Source of the DNA: Oceanisphaera psychrotolerans
Lineage (GTDB): Bacteria > Pseudomonadota > Gammaproteobacteria > Enterobacterales > Aeromonadaceae
DNA length: 64,000 nt
Direction of reading: 5' to 3'
NCBI RefSeq assembly: GCF_001870485.1
Contig: NZ_MDKE01000044.1
Coordinates: forward strand, 1-64,000
Below, one piece after another: positions 31,501 through 39,500 of the stretch. Under the pieces are notes generated by a model. That model ran no database searches and was not told the DNA's origin. It saw only the letters and a program-made list of their open reading frames with translations. A program made the position numbers and the translations under genes. Within the stretch, counting starts at the first letter, position 1. Every line of letters begins with the position of its first letter.

Positions 31501-34351
31501 GACACTGAGAACGCGTTATCTGGCCATGGAAACCGATACCGCCTTCGGCCGGTTTACACTGACCGCCGATGGTCAGTGGCAATACCAGATCGATAATGGC
31601 GCCGCGGCCGTCCAGGCATTGCGCGCCGGTGAGCGGATTGTCGACTCACTGGTGGCGACCACCCTGGATGGCAGTACCGCGACCATTGCGGTCGAGCTGG
31701 TGGGAACCAACGATGGCGCCGAGATCGGGGGGGCCGAGCCGACGGTCGGCACCCTGGTTGAAGAAGCCGACAACAGCGCGGGCGAGCAGCTGCTCACGGC
31801 GAGTGGTCAGCTGACGATAAGCGATGCGGACGCTGGCGAAGACGCCTTCGCCGAACAGGTCGAGATGTTGTCGGCAGATACACTGGGCGAGCTGAGCATC
31901 TCCGCCGATGGCCACTGGAATTACGTGGTACGCAATGGCGATATTCAGTATCTGAAAGAAGGGGAAGTCCGGGTTGAGCGCTTCCGGATCGGCAGTGCCG
32001 ATGGCAGTGCGACCAGAACACTGGAGATCCGCATCGAGGGACGCAACAACGCCGCCCAGATCTCCGACCCGGGCAGCCAACGGGTGACCGAGGATCAGCT
32101 TACCCGGATCGGGGGGGCGCTGAGCGTGAGTGATGCCGATGCCGGCCAGTCCCTGTTCGTGGCGCAGGACAGCAGTTCGGCCTACGGTCGCTTCGTGCTG
32201 GAAACCGACGGCAGCTGGAGCTACACCCTCGACAATGCCTCTGCGGCCGTTCAGCAACTGACTTCCGCCGATCTGCTGACCGACACTGTGACCGTGATGA
32301 CAGAGGATGGCACCAGCCGCACCTTCAGCGTCGAGATTCAGGGCGATGATGACCAGCCGGTGATCACGCCGGCGGCCGGTGACGGTGCCCTGGCCGTACT
32401 GCATGAAGATAGCCAGCTGCTGGCCGGCGGTGTACTGACCATCAGCGATGCCGATGCCGGTCAGGCCCAGTTTGTGGCCCAGAACAGCGGCTCTGCCTAC
32501 GGTCGCTTCGTGCTGAAAACCGACGGCAGCTGGACCTACACCCTGGATAATGCCGCGGCCGCCGTGCAGGAGCTGGTCTCCGGTCAACAGGTGATCGACG
32601 CCTTCACGGTCGAAACAGCTGACGGCACCACCCAGCGCTTCAGCTTTGCCATCAATGGCAGCGATGACCAGCCGGTGATCACACCGGCGGCCGGTGACGG
32701 TGCCCTGGCGGTGCTGCATGAAGATAGCCAACTGCAGGCCAGCGGGGAGCTGGCTGTCAGTGATGCCGATGCGGGCCAGTCGTTGTTTGTGGCCCAGGAC
32801 AGCATCTCCGCTTATGGGCGCTTCGTGCTGAATGCCGATGGCAGCTGGAATTACAGCCTCGATAATGCCTCGGCCCAGGTACAGCAACTGACAGCGGCAG
32901 ATACCCTGAGCGATAGCTTCACGGTAACGACGGCGGACGGCACCACCGAGACCTTCAGCTTCACTATCCGCGGCAGTGACGACCAGCCGGTCATCACCCC
33001 GGACACGGGTGATGGTGCCCTGGCGGTATTGACCGAGAGTCGGCAGCAGCAGGCCAGCGGGGTGCTGGCCATCAGCGATGCCGATGCCGGACAGTCCCTG
33101 TTTGTGGCCCAGGACAGCGACTCCGTCTACGGTCGTTTCGTGCTGGATACGGATGGACGCTGGAACTACACCCTGAACAACGACGCACCCGCGGTACAAG
33201 GGCTGGCGGAAGGTGTCAGTGTGACCGATCGCTTTGCCGTCGAAACGGCGGACGGCAGTGTCCGGCAGGCTACGTTCACCATTCATGGCCGGAACAATAC
33301 CCCGGTCATCACGCCAGACCCGACTACAGGCGCGATGGCGAATCTGATCGAGAGTCTGGTCATGTCCGAAAGCGGCCGTTTACAGATTATCGATGCAGAT
33401 CAGGGAGAGTCCGCGTTTGTTGCGCTCAACAAGAGAACCGCGTATGGTTCGTTGGCACTGGATTCGTCCGGTAACTGGGAGTACCGACTGAACCCTGCCA
33501 GCACCGCGCTGGCCGAGCTGGCCCGGAATGAACGCATCGAGGAAAGTTTCACGCTGACGACGCTCGATGGTTCCGAGTTTGTTTTTTCGGTACGCATCAC
33601 CGGTTATCTGAACGTGAGCCAGAATCAGGCCGCCTACATTCTGAATGAATCCCCGACCAACTCCGGGCCGACGCCGGCGACGGGTGAAGGCACTCGCGGT
33701 GAATTCACAACCGGCAGCCTGCTTGAACAGATGGCCGAAGCCGGCTCTCCTGCCGAGCAGGATGATAATTCGAGCACTTCTCAGGTGGTGCCCTTCAGTC
33801 TGAACACCCTGGGTGAGCGCGTCTTTATGCCGACGGCCGGGGTGGTACCGACCGGGGCCAGGCCGGCCCTGGGTGGCGAGATCGCCGCCGCTCCCAGCCT
33901 GCTGGACTCGGGTATCGTGTTTGGCCATGCCGAAGGTGTGGCCACACAGGTCGGCGTACCGGCAAACGGGCCTGAAGCGGCGCAGTCACTGCTTGCAGAT
34001 GAAGATGATGATCGCGAGCGCAGGCTCGCTGCCGAAGAGCCGGTTGAACAGACCGGGGAGGCGGTCGGGGAAACCGAAAATGAAACCACATCCGGGCTGA
34101 ATCCGGATGACAATCAGTCAGTACCCGGCAGAGACACCGTGGTCGAGGCCGATTCGCCAGAGACGAATGCAGAGGGCGAGGCCGATGAGCCTCAACACCA
34201 GGCACCTGGAGCAGATAGTGCGGTCTCCGAAGAGGCCGGTGTGACGGCCCTCGAAGGGATCGGTGCGGCTTCGAGCCTGGCGGTTGCCCGGGCCGGAGCC
34301 CCGAACGGCAATGGACGAATCCGCTGGAACTGGGGGCGGTTGGACACTTGA
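22571..34351 (+). CDS. Giant LEPR-XLL surface protein, C-terminal 3,926 aa
   Basis: Continuation of the preceding gene; the ATG at 22571 overlaps its stop but is probably not a real start. It has beta-sandwich repeats at first. EF-hand or dockerin-like calcium loops follow, DSNNDGLINPLSMDQW (near 23135) and DYNGDGVITADDIVVEYL (near 23260), with DRNSDGRLTYAEM near 24590. From about 26070 to 30900 come glycine/aspartate-rich RTX-like repeats (GGDGDDLLIA, GGQGNDVLVGD, GGAGADQIRI). Eight VCBS-type repeats of about 105 residues occupy 31140-33600. The last 240 residues are acidic and Pro/Glu-rich, ending in GNGRIRWNWGRLDT. The calcium-binding modules suggest folding outside the cell in calcium-rich water. 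The end lacks the hydrophobic tail of PEP-CTERM-type anchors; the short basic/aromatic terminus could be a sorting signal, which is inference. Confidence 0.85.
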   Translation: MTVDFEGSANVLLPGYVTLPNDIFALGRELGLIDASLRNPIYIGDLELQVNSLSELMNGLMAGDTVSSVMIDSAGAYDSAYTLNYRLPELGGMFDLFKLNNPLIRLIRDPSVIIDGIDYALKGIQQSLDAIASLPLPLIGEQLAEGAQFIADIRGSVIAEIQNFIDSSLDTYGGMENALRMTLFEVFTSDSNNDGLINPLSMDQWIEAEIDGMAIADRGGDNPFLNYLKDYNGDGVITADDIVVEYLAFGSLSPAVAAGTRLGYTLAGRTSDVRGDKKGGDIVAVDGYDPLAEAGALQFRMNLGQSLLSRELDLSFDIGLAGLNLDVDGGIGLDLGWDFFFGFGVNIEEGLYLVSEMPGNAGLDDAALTQSVYDLITQKKTLPSDSLTETTQLRLTPPDTSAGTFDLTFTADGTGRTVSGLDSSTLTASILQQQLNTAVAADYTGISVTESGGNWVIDFGGASLAGKTVTLTNTASLAVSTLSTPTDPATVASQIYVTPPVSSQGTFDLSFSAGGNSWNLTGAGNDMTASQLQTRLNKAVAADYTGITVAEQDDTWLITFGGASLLGQDVSLSGSFEAVQDPALNPLIDNPWDLPDSNPAVNELSIVFDAYLAGNPASISANIFFVAGTLTDYLAGDLVVDQDGNDVSNYSPFGDEVGARTFFHGEFAINMTDRNSDGRLTYAEMTSGKFSDNFRQQFTGAAQANFHMELAIPDTPLPRIIGDFHMTWALNTASIPIGYGDMFSTQPQVWITDLAIDVGSLFSDFLAPIVGEIQQVTQPLQPVIDGLTMAIPGLSELAGRDYTVLDLAEELGQGKVNVKFIKSFVYMLDLFNAIPVDAQGLIIPIGRVFSFGGNLQDSGSRKNSSLSGDVNSTDQAMSSSNGTGSTAGTASFLDKLQNPNNAFKIPILTDLSLVLDLIMGKPVDLVTFTPPNLSVDVRIDAGSYIVPGVKAGIRGGVAVNVALTLGFDTYGIMKFIDSENPLHMLEGFYVSDNFINGVDTPEVVLNAFLAVYAELNIGLARAGAEGGIKLTGELDFWDENGPGARDGKFRALEILNQLMCEPFNPLNLVEASLRANAYAKIYVDVNTFIAGWQSIYSKTLIDVQLFEVVWKPKPCMPILASDDNGDGTFVLHMGDNALLPSDSAVDFNIAAMMEGKGAEDRKYRNIEDGDEKFVIKETGNGEIEITATLNGTEYTVAYTGVKRIVGFTGRGNDTVDVSGLKNIDVVLVAGDGTDKLVGSPNDDVLIGGSGSSSLEGGDGDDLLIARAGTTAMEGGDGADSYRFLGNWGVATIADNDIRGSANVIDFSKQTAGLVLDTYNGKVTQGNSRVSWDSRTEIGLIAGGSGDDILDMSYESARLHIQVADISADMVQLEATLNSHAQSRLTDTDAAGLNDGVITGMTSGAVNNEGAPVSSYGDRVLRFTGFENLIGGVQSDIFAFENKAAVSGSLHGGSARGVGLNVTQEREGVRNTIDFSDYATALSINTSGSEYTLPDGFTTVAGAATVASGSRINTNATNVTIRGFHNIIGGQGNDVLVGDKRQNQIFGMQGNDTLISTSGGDLLVADTLIVEDTDNRIESKSTAVVTRPAWTQLPAREWTWFDSTLHSSSFNSTEEVLIGGLGDDVLLGSLGLDRLYTGAGNDTLAGDLARMSFDATGALVRAEVDDTTDAGFGEADYIEGLHGDHVVIGGAGADEILLGDGDNLVLADEGYLVLDPFTRRALEVATWTSGYGAGDTVTLGAGSNIVLGGAGADRIVATDPDGERNIVMGDHGRIEFSLAEPDDHRLGSITSQTGVTSGGDDIITLGTGDAVVIGGRGADSITLAAAGGDTSGDSLRLLAGDHADILFDSYGAMTAFRSTDTLAATTGVDQIRIGSGGDTAARNLGQNFIIGGMGNDRILVSAHIDTDGRWVQGEATSEDVILGDNGEVLRAASTGSGPNMMLKVTSTETDKGGNDEIVSANGNKLVIGGFGADTISLLDGTHLVMGDSATFLFDTVAENGVLRSATTISTVLGGADTIRLRDGYKLVAGGIGADNITIDATTTADAGGNGWSNGGDFIGGTSYLAGVVGIAAVLPAPVTASAQTENRGRTGRFIAGDNAEFLFDNRGGLTTLRTLDQIAATGGNDTILIGADNTRETLGFNLVMAGMGADSVTIAPGSLSESIVLGDNGEYLRQSQSYLLNAVRSTVTGSGSGDSILLGSGEHMVIGGQGADTVDIRSTDARAAQDGMSNRLLVAGDSAEMVFSSGALVRIESLAINSGGDDRLTIGEGDLALIGGFGRDQVFVNANTTAFRVLAGDNARFEFAPTDQADEQVESLTRMVSTDLQAATGGDDQIRVGIAGSVTGDMGEVLAIGGIGADRIGINGARARTTLVGDNGEIRRAAGLVGNGGAQRQSVSSHDVTLGADDILTTVAGDAVIIGGSGSDEIRAGRGNTLVAGDHARMLFGAAGTPELITSLGTSIGGNDRIQIGGGDNTLADGNKVVIGGFGADAITLSADVAATGESRERAIAGDNANIAFDVQGRLLSFATLDGDVSSGGNDTITLTISGDDQNAGAMAEYQVIAGGVADDEIRIQTGVRTDDVISGDNLDYRRLITADDSRQHLFAGVTQPTLGGDDKIVTAAGNKLIFGGAGADGVTAFTGAEDSSVLFGDAGAAVYEQYLNADGFERTRLQQLMTTSAASGGVDSMVLGSGDAAVFGGAGADQIRISSPDQGRRLVAGDDAQVNYDLGVPVLMQSTDTSSVATGQTGNHFILPDAGTNFLLGGLSLDTLTGSIGDRHRLLPGSGSINLLSKVVSVVVLGEAGEMGIFADREYASAANDDVLIPGSTLVEGDTGGSTGAGDSYTYYGEGSVTEELSNSVSGRIAYPSLTGGFATFSPASNSQQGRYGYLTVFENGGWRYDLGQDASGFSEAVNAQVQALTDGEQRVEYFTVTTTDGSATTVTINLSGRTDAPGSVTTTLTEDDSLVSAASGRLLDGEDTTLRTRYLAMETDTAFGRFTLTADGQWQYQIDNGAAAVQALRAGERIVDSLVATTLDGSTATIAVELVGTNDGAEIGGAEPTVGTLVEEADNSAGEQLLTASGQLTISDADAGEDAFAEQVEMLSADTLGELSISADGHWNYVVRNGDIQYLKEGEVRVERFRIGSADGSATRTLEIRIEGRNNAAQISDPGSQRVTEDQLTRIGGALSVSDADAGQSLFVAQDSSSAYGRFVLETDGSWSYTLDNASAAVQQLTSADLLTDTVTVMTEDGTSRTFSVEIQGDDDQPVITPAAGDGALAVLHEDSQLLAGGVLTISDADAGQAQFVAQNSGSAYGRFVLKTDGSWTYTLDNAAAAVQELVSGQQVIDAFTVETADGTTQRFSFAINGSDDQPVITPAAGDGALAVLHEDSQLQASGELAVSDADAGQSLFVAQDSISAYGRFVLNADGSWNYSLDNASAQVQQLTAADTLSDSFTVTTADGTTETFSFTIRGSDDQPVITPDTGDGALAVLTESRQQQASGVLAISDADAGQSLFVAQDSDSVYGRFVLDTDGRWNYTLNNDAPAVQGLAEGVSVTDRFAVETADGSVRQATFTIHGRNNTPVITPDPTTGAMANLIESLVMSESGRLQIIDADQGESAFVALNKRTAYGSLALDSSGNWEYRLNPASTALAELARNERIEESFTLTTLDGSEFVFSVRITGYLNVSQNQAAYILNESPTNSGPTPATGEGTRGEFTTGSLLEQMAEAGSPAEQDDNSSTSQVVPFSLNTLGERVFMPTAGVVPTGARPALGGEIAAAPSLLDSGIVFGHAEGVATQVGVPANGPEAAQSLLADEDDDRERRLAAEEPVEQTGEAVGETENETTSGLNPDDNQSVPGRDTVVEADSPETNAEGEADEPQHQAPGADSAVSEEAGVTALEGIGAASSLAVARAGAPNGNGRIRWNWGRLDT
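26070..30900 (+). repeat. RTX-like Gly/Asp repeat region
   Basis: Successive repeats with GGxGxD-type cores separated by beta segments, for example VVIGGRGADSITL, IIGGMGNDRILV, VVIGGFGADAITL, LVAGDHARMLFG. The unit is longer and looser (about 65-90 residues) than classical nonapeptide RTX. Calcium binding is likely by analogy with RTX beta-rolls. Confidence 0.75.
31140..33600 (+). repeat. Eight tandem VCBS-type repeats
   Basis: Units of about 315 bases start near 31140, 31465, 31815, 32130, 32445, 32757, 33075 and 33390. Most contain SDADAGQ, YGRFVL, DGSWxYxLDN and TADGTT motifs. Neighbouring copies are nearly identical in DNA; the segment around 32348 and that around 32663 differ at only a few bases over about 70. 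This points to recent duplication or recombination. VCBS domains are common in large marine adhesins. Confidence 0.9.
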
Positions 34352-34384
34352 AAACAATAATGAATATTGATGCGATGGACAGAA

Positions 34385-34407
34385 TTGACAGGGACCCTAT
34401 GTTGACA
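34385..34407 (+). promoter_or_regulatory. Possible promoter elements ahead of tpsB
   Basis: Two TTGACA hexamers (34385-34390 and 34402-34407) lie in the 100-base gap between the giant gene and the TpsB gene. Neither has a convincing -10 box at the right spacing, so this is only a candidate internal promoter. Confidence 0.25.
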
Positions 34408-34451
34408 CCGATATCCGTGAAATGCTTTGGCGCGGCCCGTGAGGTAACGCA

Positions 34452-36542
34452 ATGACGGCGGCCAGAGCAGATATCAAGCCACTCGTTTCGCTGATCACGA
34501 CGGTACTGGCGCTAACACCCATGCAGTTGCTGGCACAGGGAGCCGATGCCGACGAACTCCAGCTGGTGAGCCTGTTTGCTCAGCCGGACGAACGCAGTGC
34601 AACCGACCCGGCATCGGACCCGATGCGTATTCCCGAGCGGATGAAAGGCAAGGTGGTATTGCGGGCGCCGGCGGCGGCGCCGACGGTCGATCCTGCCATC
34701 GAACCACCACCTGTCGACCTGACCCAGAGAACCTTCTCAGTCGATGCGATCCCGGTGCTGGATGGCGCGGATGTCAATGTAGAGCACCTGTCCCAGGTGA
34801 TGTCGCCCTGGAGTGGCAAGGCACTGAGTTTTGACGAATTCCAGCTGGCTGCCAACGATCTGCTCATGTTCCTGCGTGAAAACGGACACCCTGATGCCGT
34901 GCTGAGGTTCTCCCAGATTGAGTTTCTGGAAAACCGGCAGGTGGCCGTGGCAATCGAAGGCCTGGCGCCGGTGACACCCTATCAGGATGCCACCCCCAGA
35001 ATTCAGGTGGCCGGTTACGATATTCGGGGCATTACCCTGCTGAGTGACACCGAGGTCGCGGAGCACATGGCACAGTGGTCTGATCGGGAGCTGACGGTCG
35101 AAGAACTCGGCGACGCGGCTGAGTCACTGGCCCGGCTGCTGCGTGATCGCGGTTATGCACTGGCGCAGGCGTGGTTGCCGCCCCAGGAGATCCGTGATGG
35201 TGTCGTGCGGGTGGATGTGCTCGAGGGCATCGTGGACGAGGCGTCCGGCCAGAATGGCCTGACCATCGCGGGTGAAAGCGAGCGTCTCAAGACCGAGGTG
35301 GCATCAGCCTATCTGGCTGACGCGGTCAAACCGGGAGCGCCGCTTGATGTGAATGCCCTCGAGGAGAAAGTGAGACTCCTGAACGATCTGCCGGGCGTGA
35401 AGCGCGTACAGACCGATCTCAAGCCCGGCTCCCAGCCAGGAACGACCCAGGTGGTGGCGCAAGTCGAGGATGATGACCTGGTCAATGTGCTGCTGACGGC
35501 CGACAACTACGGCAGTCGATACACCGGTGCCGAGCGCCTGAGTGCCAACCTGAACCTGAACAGTCCCACCGGGCATGGCGAGCAACTCTTCGTCAACCTG
35601 ACCGAGGCCGACGCGTCCCGCAGTTACAAGGTAGGTGGCCACTTTCGGGCCGGGCAATCAGGTCTGAGGCTGGGGATGTCCTATGCCGCCATGAGCGTGG
35701 ATTTCGATTTCGAGCAGGGTTTCGCCGTTCCGATCAACATTGCCAGTGACTCCTCGGTGACCACCCTGTTTGGCAGCTATCCGCTCCAGCGCAGCGCCCA
35801 GACCAACATGGATCTGTATGCCAGCCTCGATTTCAAGAACTACCAGAACTCCATCCTCTTTGGCGCTATCGAGAATGATCGTGACATCAACTCCGCCAGC
35901 CTGGGCTTCAGCGGTGATCATATCGACAGCCTCGACGGCCAGACCCGTTGGGGCCTGACCCTGACACAGGGTTCTGTCGATCTCGAAGGCGGCAGCGACT
36001 ATCAGTTCAACGATGCCCTGGGGGCACAGACCGAGGGCGGCTTCACCAAGAGCAACTACTCGCTGCAACGCTATCAGGCCCTGCCGTTCGAGACTCTGTT
36101 CTTCAATGCGTCTCTGAATGGCCAGTGGGCGAATGGCAACCTGGACAGTGCCGAGAAATTTCAGCTAGGCGGACCGGACGGCGTTCGCGCCTGGCCGGTA
36201 GGCGAAGGGATTGGCGATAACGGCTGGGTGACCAATCTGGAGCTGCGCAAGATCCTCGCCCAGCCGGACTGGGGGCGTGTGGAAGCGTTCGGGTTCTATG
36301 ACGTCGGTGGCATTACCCAATACGCAGACCCGAACCCGGGTATTGTGTTCGACGGGCCCAATAGCTATACCCTCGCCGGTTATGGCGCCGGCCTCAGCCT
36401 GACTTATGGCGAAAACGGCAACCTGCAGCTGGTCTACGCCCAAAAAGCCGGCGATAACCCGAATCCAACCCCTGAAGGTACCGATAGCGACGGTAAGAAT
36501 AATCAGGGACGTCTCTGGGTGATCGGTAAAATACTGTTTTGA
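34452..36542 (+). CDS. TpsB-family two-partner secretion transporter (ShlB/FhaC type, 696 aa)
   Basis: Outer-membrane beta-barrel that exports a TpsA partner. A signal peptide precedes a linker (to about residue 90). POTRA-like domains follow, including ITLLSDTEVAEHMAQWSDRELTVEELGDAAESLARLLRDRGYALAQAWLPPQEIRDGVVRVDVLEG, given here only to locate the region at about 197-262 (key residues: GYALAQAWLPPQ and DGVVRVDVLEG). The C-terminal half is the barrel. It contains GGPDGVRAWPVGEGIGDNGW, the conserved loop-6 VR(A/G)(Y/W) motif of the Omp85/TpsB superfamily, and ends in the aromatic terminus LWVIGKILF expected of barrel proteins. The start has GAGG upstream. Its stop overlaps the upstream region of the TpsA gene, so the two are translationally close. 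Confidence 0.9.
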   Translation: MTAARADIKPLVSLITTVLALTPMQLLAQGADADELQLVSLFAQPDERSATDPASDPMRIPERMKGKVVLRAPAAAPTVDPAIEPPPVDLTQRTFSVDAIPVLDGADVNVEHLSQVMSPWSGKALSFDEFQLAANDLLMFLRENGHPDAVLRFSQIEFLENRQVAVAIEGLAPVTPYQDATPRIQVAGYDIRGITLLSDTEVAEHMAQWSDRELTVEELGDAAESLARLLRDRGYALAQAWLPPQEIRDGVVRVDVLEGIVDEASGQNGLTIAGESERLKTEVASAYLADAVKPGAPLDVNALEEKVRLLNDLPGVKRVQTDLKPGSQPGTTQVVAQVEDDDLVNVLLTADNYGSRYTGAERLSANLNLNSPTGHGEQLFVNLTEADASRSYKVGGHFRAGQSGLRLGMSYAAMSVDFDFEQGFAVPINIASDSSVTTLFGSYPLQRSAQTNMDLYASLDFKNYQNSILFGAIENDRDINSASLGFSGDHIDSLDGQTRWGLTLTQGSVDLEGGSDYQFNDALGAQTEGGFTKSNYSLQRYQALPFETLFFNASLNGQWANGNLDSAEKFQLGGPDGVRAWPVGEGIGDNGWVTNLELRKILAQPDWGRVEAFGFYDVGGITQYADPNPGIVFDGPNSYTLAGYGAGLSLTYGENGNLQLVYAQKAGDNPNPTPEGTDSDGKNNQGRLWVIGKILF

Positions 36543-36556
36543 GGAAGGTTTACGGA

Positions 36557-39500
36557 ATGACCAAGCATAACACCCGGGTGAACAAAACACCCCACATGAA
36601 TCCCAAGCTGCTTTCGCTTGCCGTTGCTTCTGTCTGCCTCTCCATGAAACTTCAGGCGGCTCCTGCACCCGATGAGCTGCCCTCCGGCGCCGTGATCCGT
36701 CAGGGTCAGGCGGTGATCACCCAGGCAGACAATGTCATGAACATCCAGCAGAATAGCTCACGGCTGGTGACTGACTGGAATACCTTCAACGTGGGCTCGG
36801 CTGCCATCGTTAACTTCCTGCAGCAGAGCTCTGATCTGGCCCTTAACCGGGTGTTGTCCGGTGACCCTTCCCAGATCCTGGGGCAGATCAACGCCCAGGG
36901 CGGTGTGGTTATCGCCAACCCGGCCGGCGTGCTGTTCGGCAGCAGTGCCCGCATCGACGTGGGCAGCCTGGCTGTGCTGGGGCAGATGCCGGACAGTGAC
37001 GAGTTCATCAACGGCAGCCTCTTGCTGGAAGATCTGGCGGCCGGTGGCAGCGTCATCAACCAGGGGCAGATCACCACCCGTACCGGCGGCTTTGTGGTAC
37101 TGGCCGGCAAGACGGTCGAGAACAGCGGCACCATTACCGCCGAAACGGGACAGGTCGCGCTGCTGGCCGGGGATCAGGCCCGCCTCGAGCTGACGGCCGA
37201 TGGCCTTATCGGTGTCGAAATGGATGGCGTCAGTGCCGATGCAGCCATCGCCAACAGTGGTGCCATCGTCGCCGATGGCGGCAAAGTGCTGATCCAGAGC
37301 CGCCATGCCGGCGGCGCCCTGGCGGCGGCTATCAATCAGACCGGTATCGTCCGGGCCAATACCCTGGCCATGAATGGTGACGGCAGCATCCGCATCGATG
37401 CCGGGGAAGGAGCGGCGATGATTGCCGGCACCGTCGAGGCCAGAGGCGATGACGCGGGAGAAACCGGCGGTCGCATTCTGGTTACCGGTGGCGATGTCGA
37501 CATCAAGGGCACGGTCAACACGGACGGGCTGGCCGGCGGCGGTACCATCCATGTGGGCGGCGGTTGGCAGGGCGCTCAGGATGAGATTGCCGAAGCGGGC
37601 CGGGTGACGGTTTCCCAGGATGCCGACATCAGTGCCGACGCGATCACCTCAGGTGATGGTGGCGAAGTGGTGCTCTGGTCTGCCGAGCAGACACGGCATG
37701 ACGGCCGTATCAGTGCGACCGGGGCCGGTGAGGGCCGAGGCGGGCAGGTTGAAACCTCCAGCCGCGGCGCCCTGGGCGTGAGTGGCAATGTGGATGTGTC
37801 GGCGGAGTCCGGTGAAGGTGGCAGCTGGCTGCTGGATCCGACCAACCTGACCGTGGATACGACCGGAGGATCCGCAGACACGGTCAGCAATACCTCCATC
37901 GAGGCCAGTTTGAATGGTGGCTCAAATGTCACGCTTCAGGCGGATCAGGATATCAGCATTGAAGCGTCGATCGCCAAGACCACCGGTGCAGCCGCCACGC
38001 TGACCTTCGATGCCGGCAACGATATCGTGCTGCATACGGGGGTGGATATTACCTCCAGCGGGAGCGGCAACCAGCTCAACCTGATTTTTGGTACGGCAGC
38101 GTCTGATATCGGCACCATCTCCATCTTTGGCCAGCTGGCGACCAATGGCGGTGCCATCACCTTCAACAAAGACACCTATCTGCGTCATGAAACCCCGGTC
38201 AGCACCAAGGTGACCCAGAGTGTCGGCGCGGGTGTGGCTTCTGGCGATGTGCTGTTTGCCAAAAATGTCTACCTGGCCGATGACGGCTACACCGTCGCCA
38301 TCAACACTCAGGGATCGGACGCCGGCGGTGTCTACAACAACCTCGGTGGCGATATCCGGTTTGACGGTCAGGTGCTCAGTGCGGCCCCGGTCATTTCATC
38401 GACTGACCCGACGGCCCAGACCCAGTCACCCCAGAGCCTGACGCTGGATACCACCGGCCTGACCGGGGCGGGGGCGACCGCCGGCAAGATCATCTTCAAC
38501 GGCGATATCGGCAGCGTGGCCGACCCGCTGCGCAGCCTGACCTTCAACGGCGCCACGGACATCGACTTTGATGCCGCGTCGATCAATCTGAGCAACACCT
38601 CGGGCCCCGTGATCACGGCCAGCAACAACTTCGCCGGCAATCCGGTACTCAACCTGCTGAGCGATGATGTGACCATCAACATCACCGGCGGCGCGGTACC
38701 GGGTCTGACGTCGGGTTATACCAGTTATCTGCAGGACAGCTTCGACATTCATGCGGCGTTAGCCGGCGAGCAGACCCTGACCATCAACTCGGATCAGTCA
38801 ATCAAGCTGTCGGGCGTCAGTATCGATACAGACGCGGGGCAAGCGTTCAACCTGCTGTTCAATCCCAACGTGGCGACCGGCTCGGGACAGGGTGCCGTGA
38901 TCATGTCCAACGTGGATATCGACACCGAAGGGGGGGATATCAGCCTGGGCAGTGCCGGTAATTATGCCGAGGGCGTGGCCGGCGATACCGACGGCAGCGA
39001 TGGTGTTCGTCTACATAATACCCAAATGGAGACCGCTGGTGGCGATCTCTCGATTTATGGCCGCACCGCCGACAGCGGGCAGGCGTCGGATTCGTCAGGG
39101 GCCGGTGTGCGCATCACCGGTGCAGCCACCCAGCTTAGCACCGGCAGCGGCCAGCTCAGTGTGCGCGGTAAGGTACTGAATCAGACCGATAGTGGCAATA
39201 AAGACGGCATCGTGATCGGTGAGGGTGTATCCGGTCGGGCCACCCTGGCCACCACCAGCGGCAATATTTTGCTCGACGGTGACGCCAGTGCGGTTGGAGA
39301 TGCGGTGACCGGCGGTAACCGTTATCTCGGCGTCTTGCTGGCCAACAGCGCGTTGGTGCAGAGTGACAGCGGCGATATTCTGGTTCGTGGTCAGGGCGGC
39401 GGCGGCAACGTGAACTCCGTCGAGCAGAACCACGGTATCCGGTTGCAGGACAATGGCACCGGCATTCTCAGCAGCAGTGGCTATATTCTGCTGCAGGGCA

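Noticed and set aside
31140-33600. CRISPR array or non-coding tandem repeat
   Set aside because: The repeats are about 315 bases long, in frame and translate to VCBS domains.
7059-34351. Classical LapA-type type I secretion adhesin
   Set aside because: There is no ABC transporter, no LapD/LapG-type pair, no N-terminal dialanine retention module, and the LEPR-XLL/DUF4347 start is different.
22571-34351. Independent gene starting at ATG 22571
   Set aside because: The ATG lies inside the joined reading, there is no ribosome-binding site, and adding one G joins it smoothly to the upstream frame.
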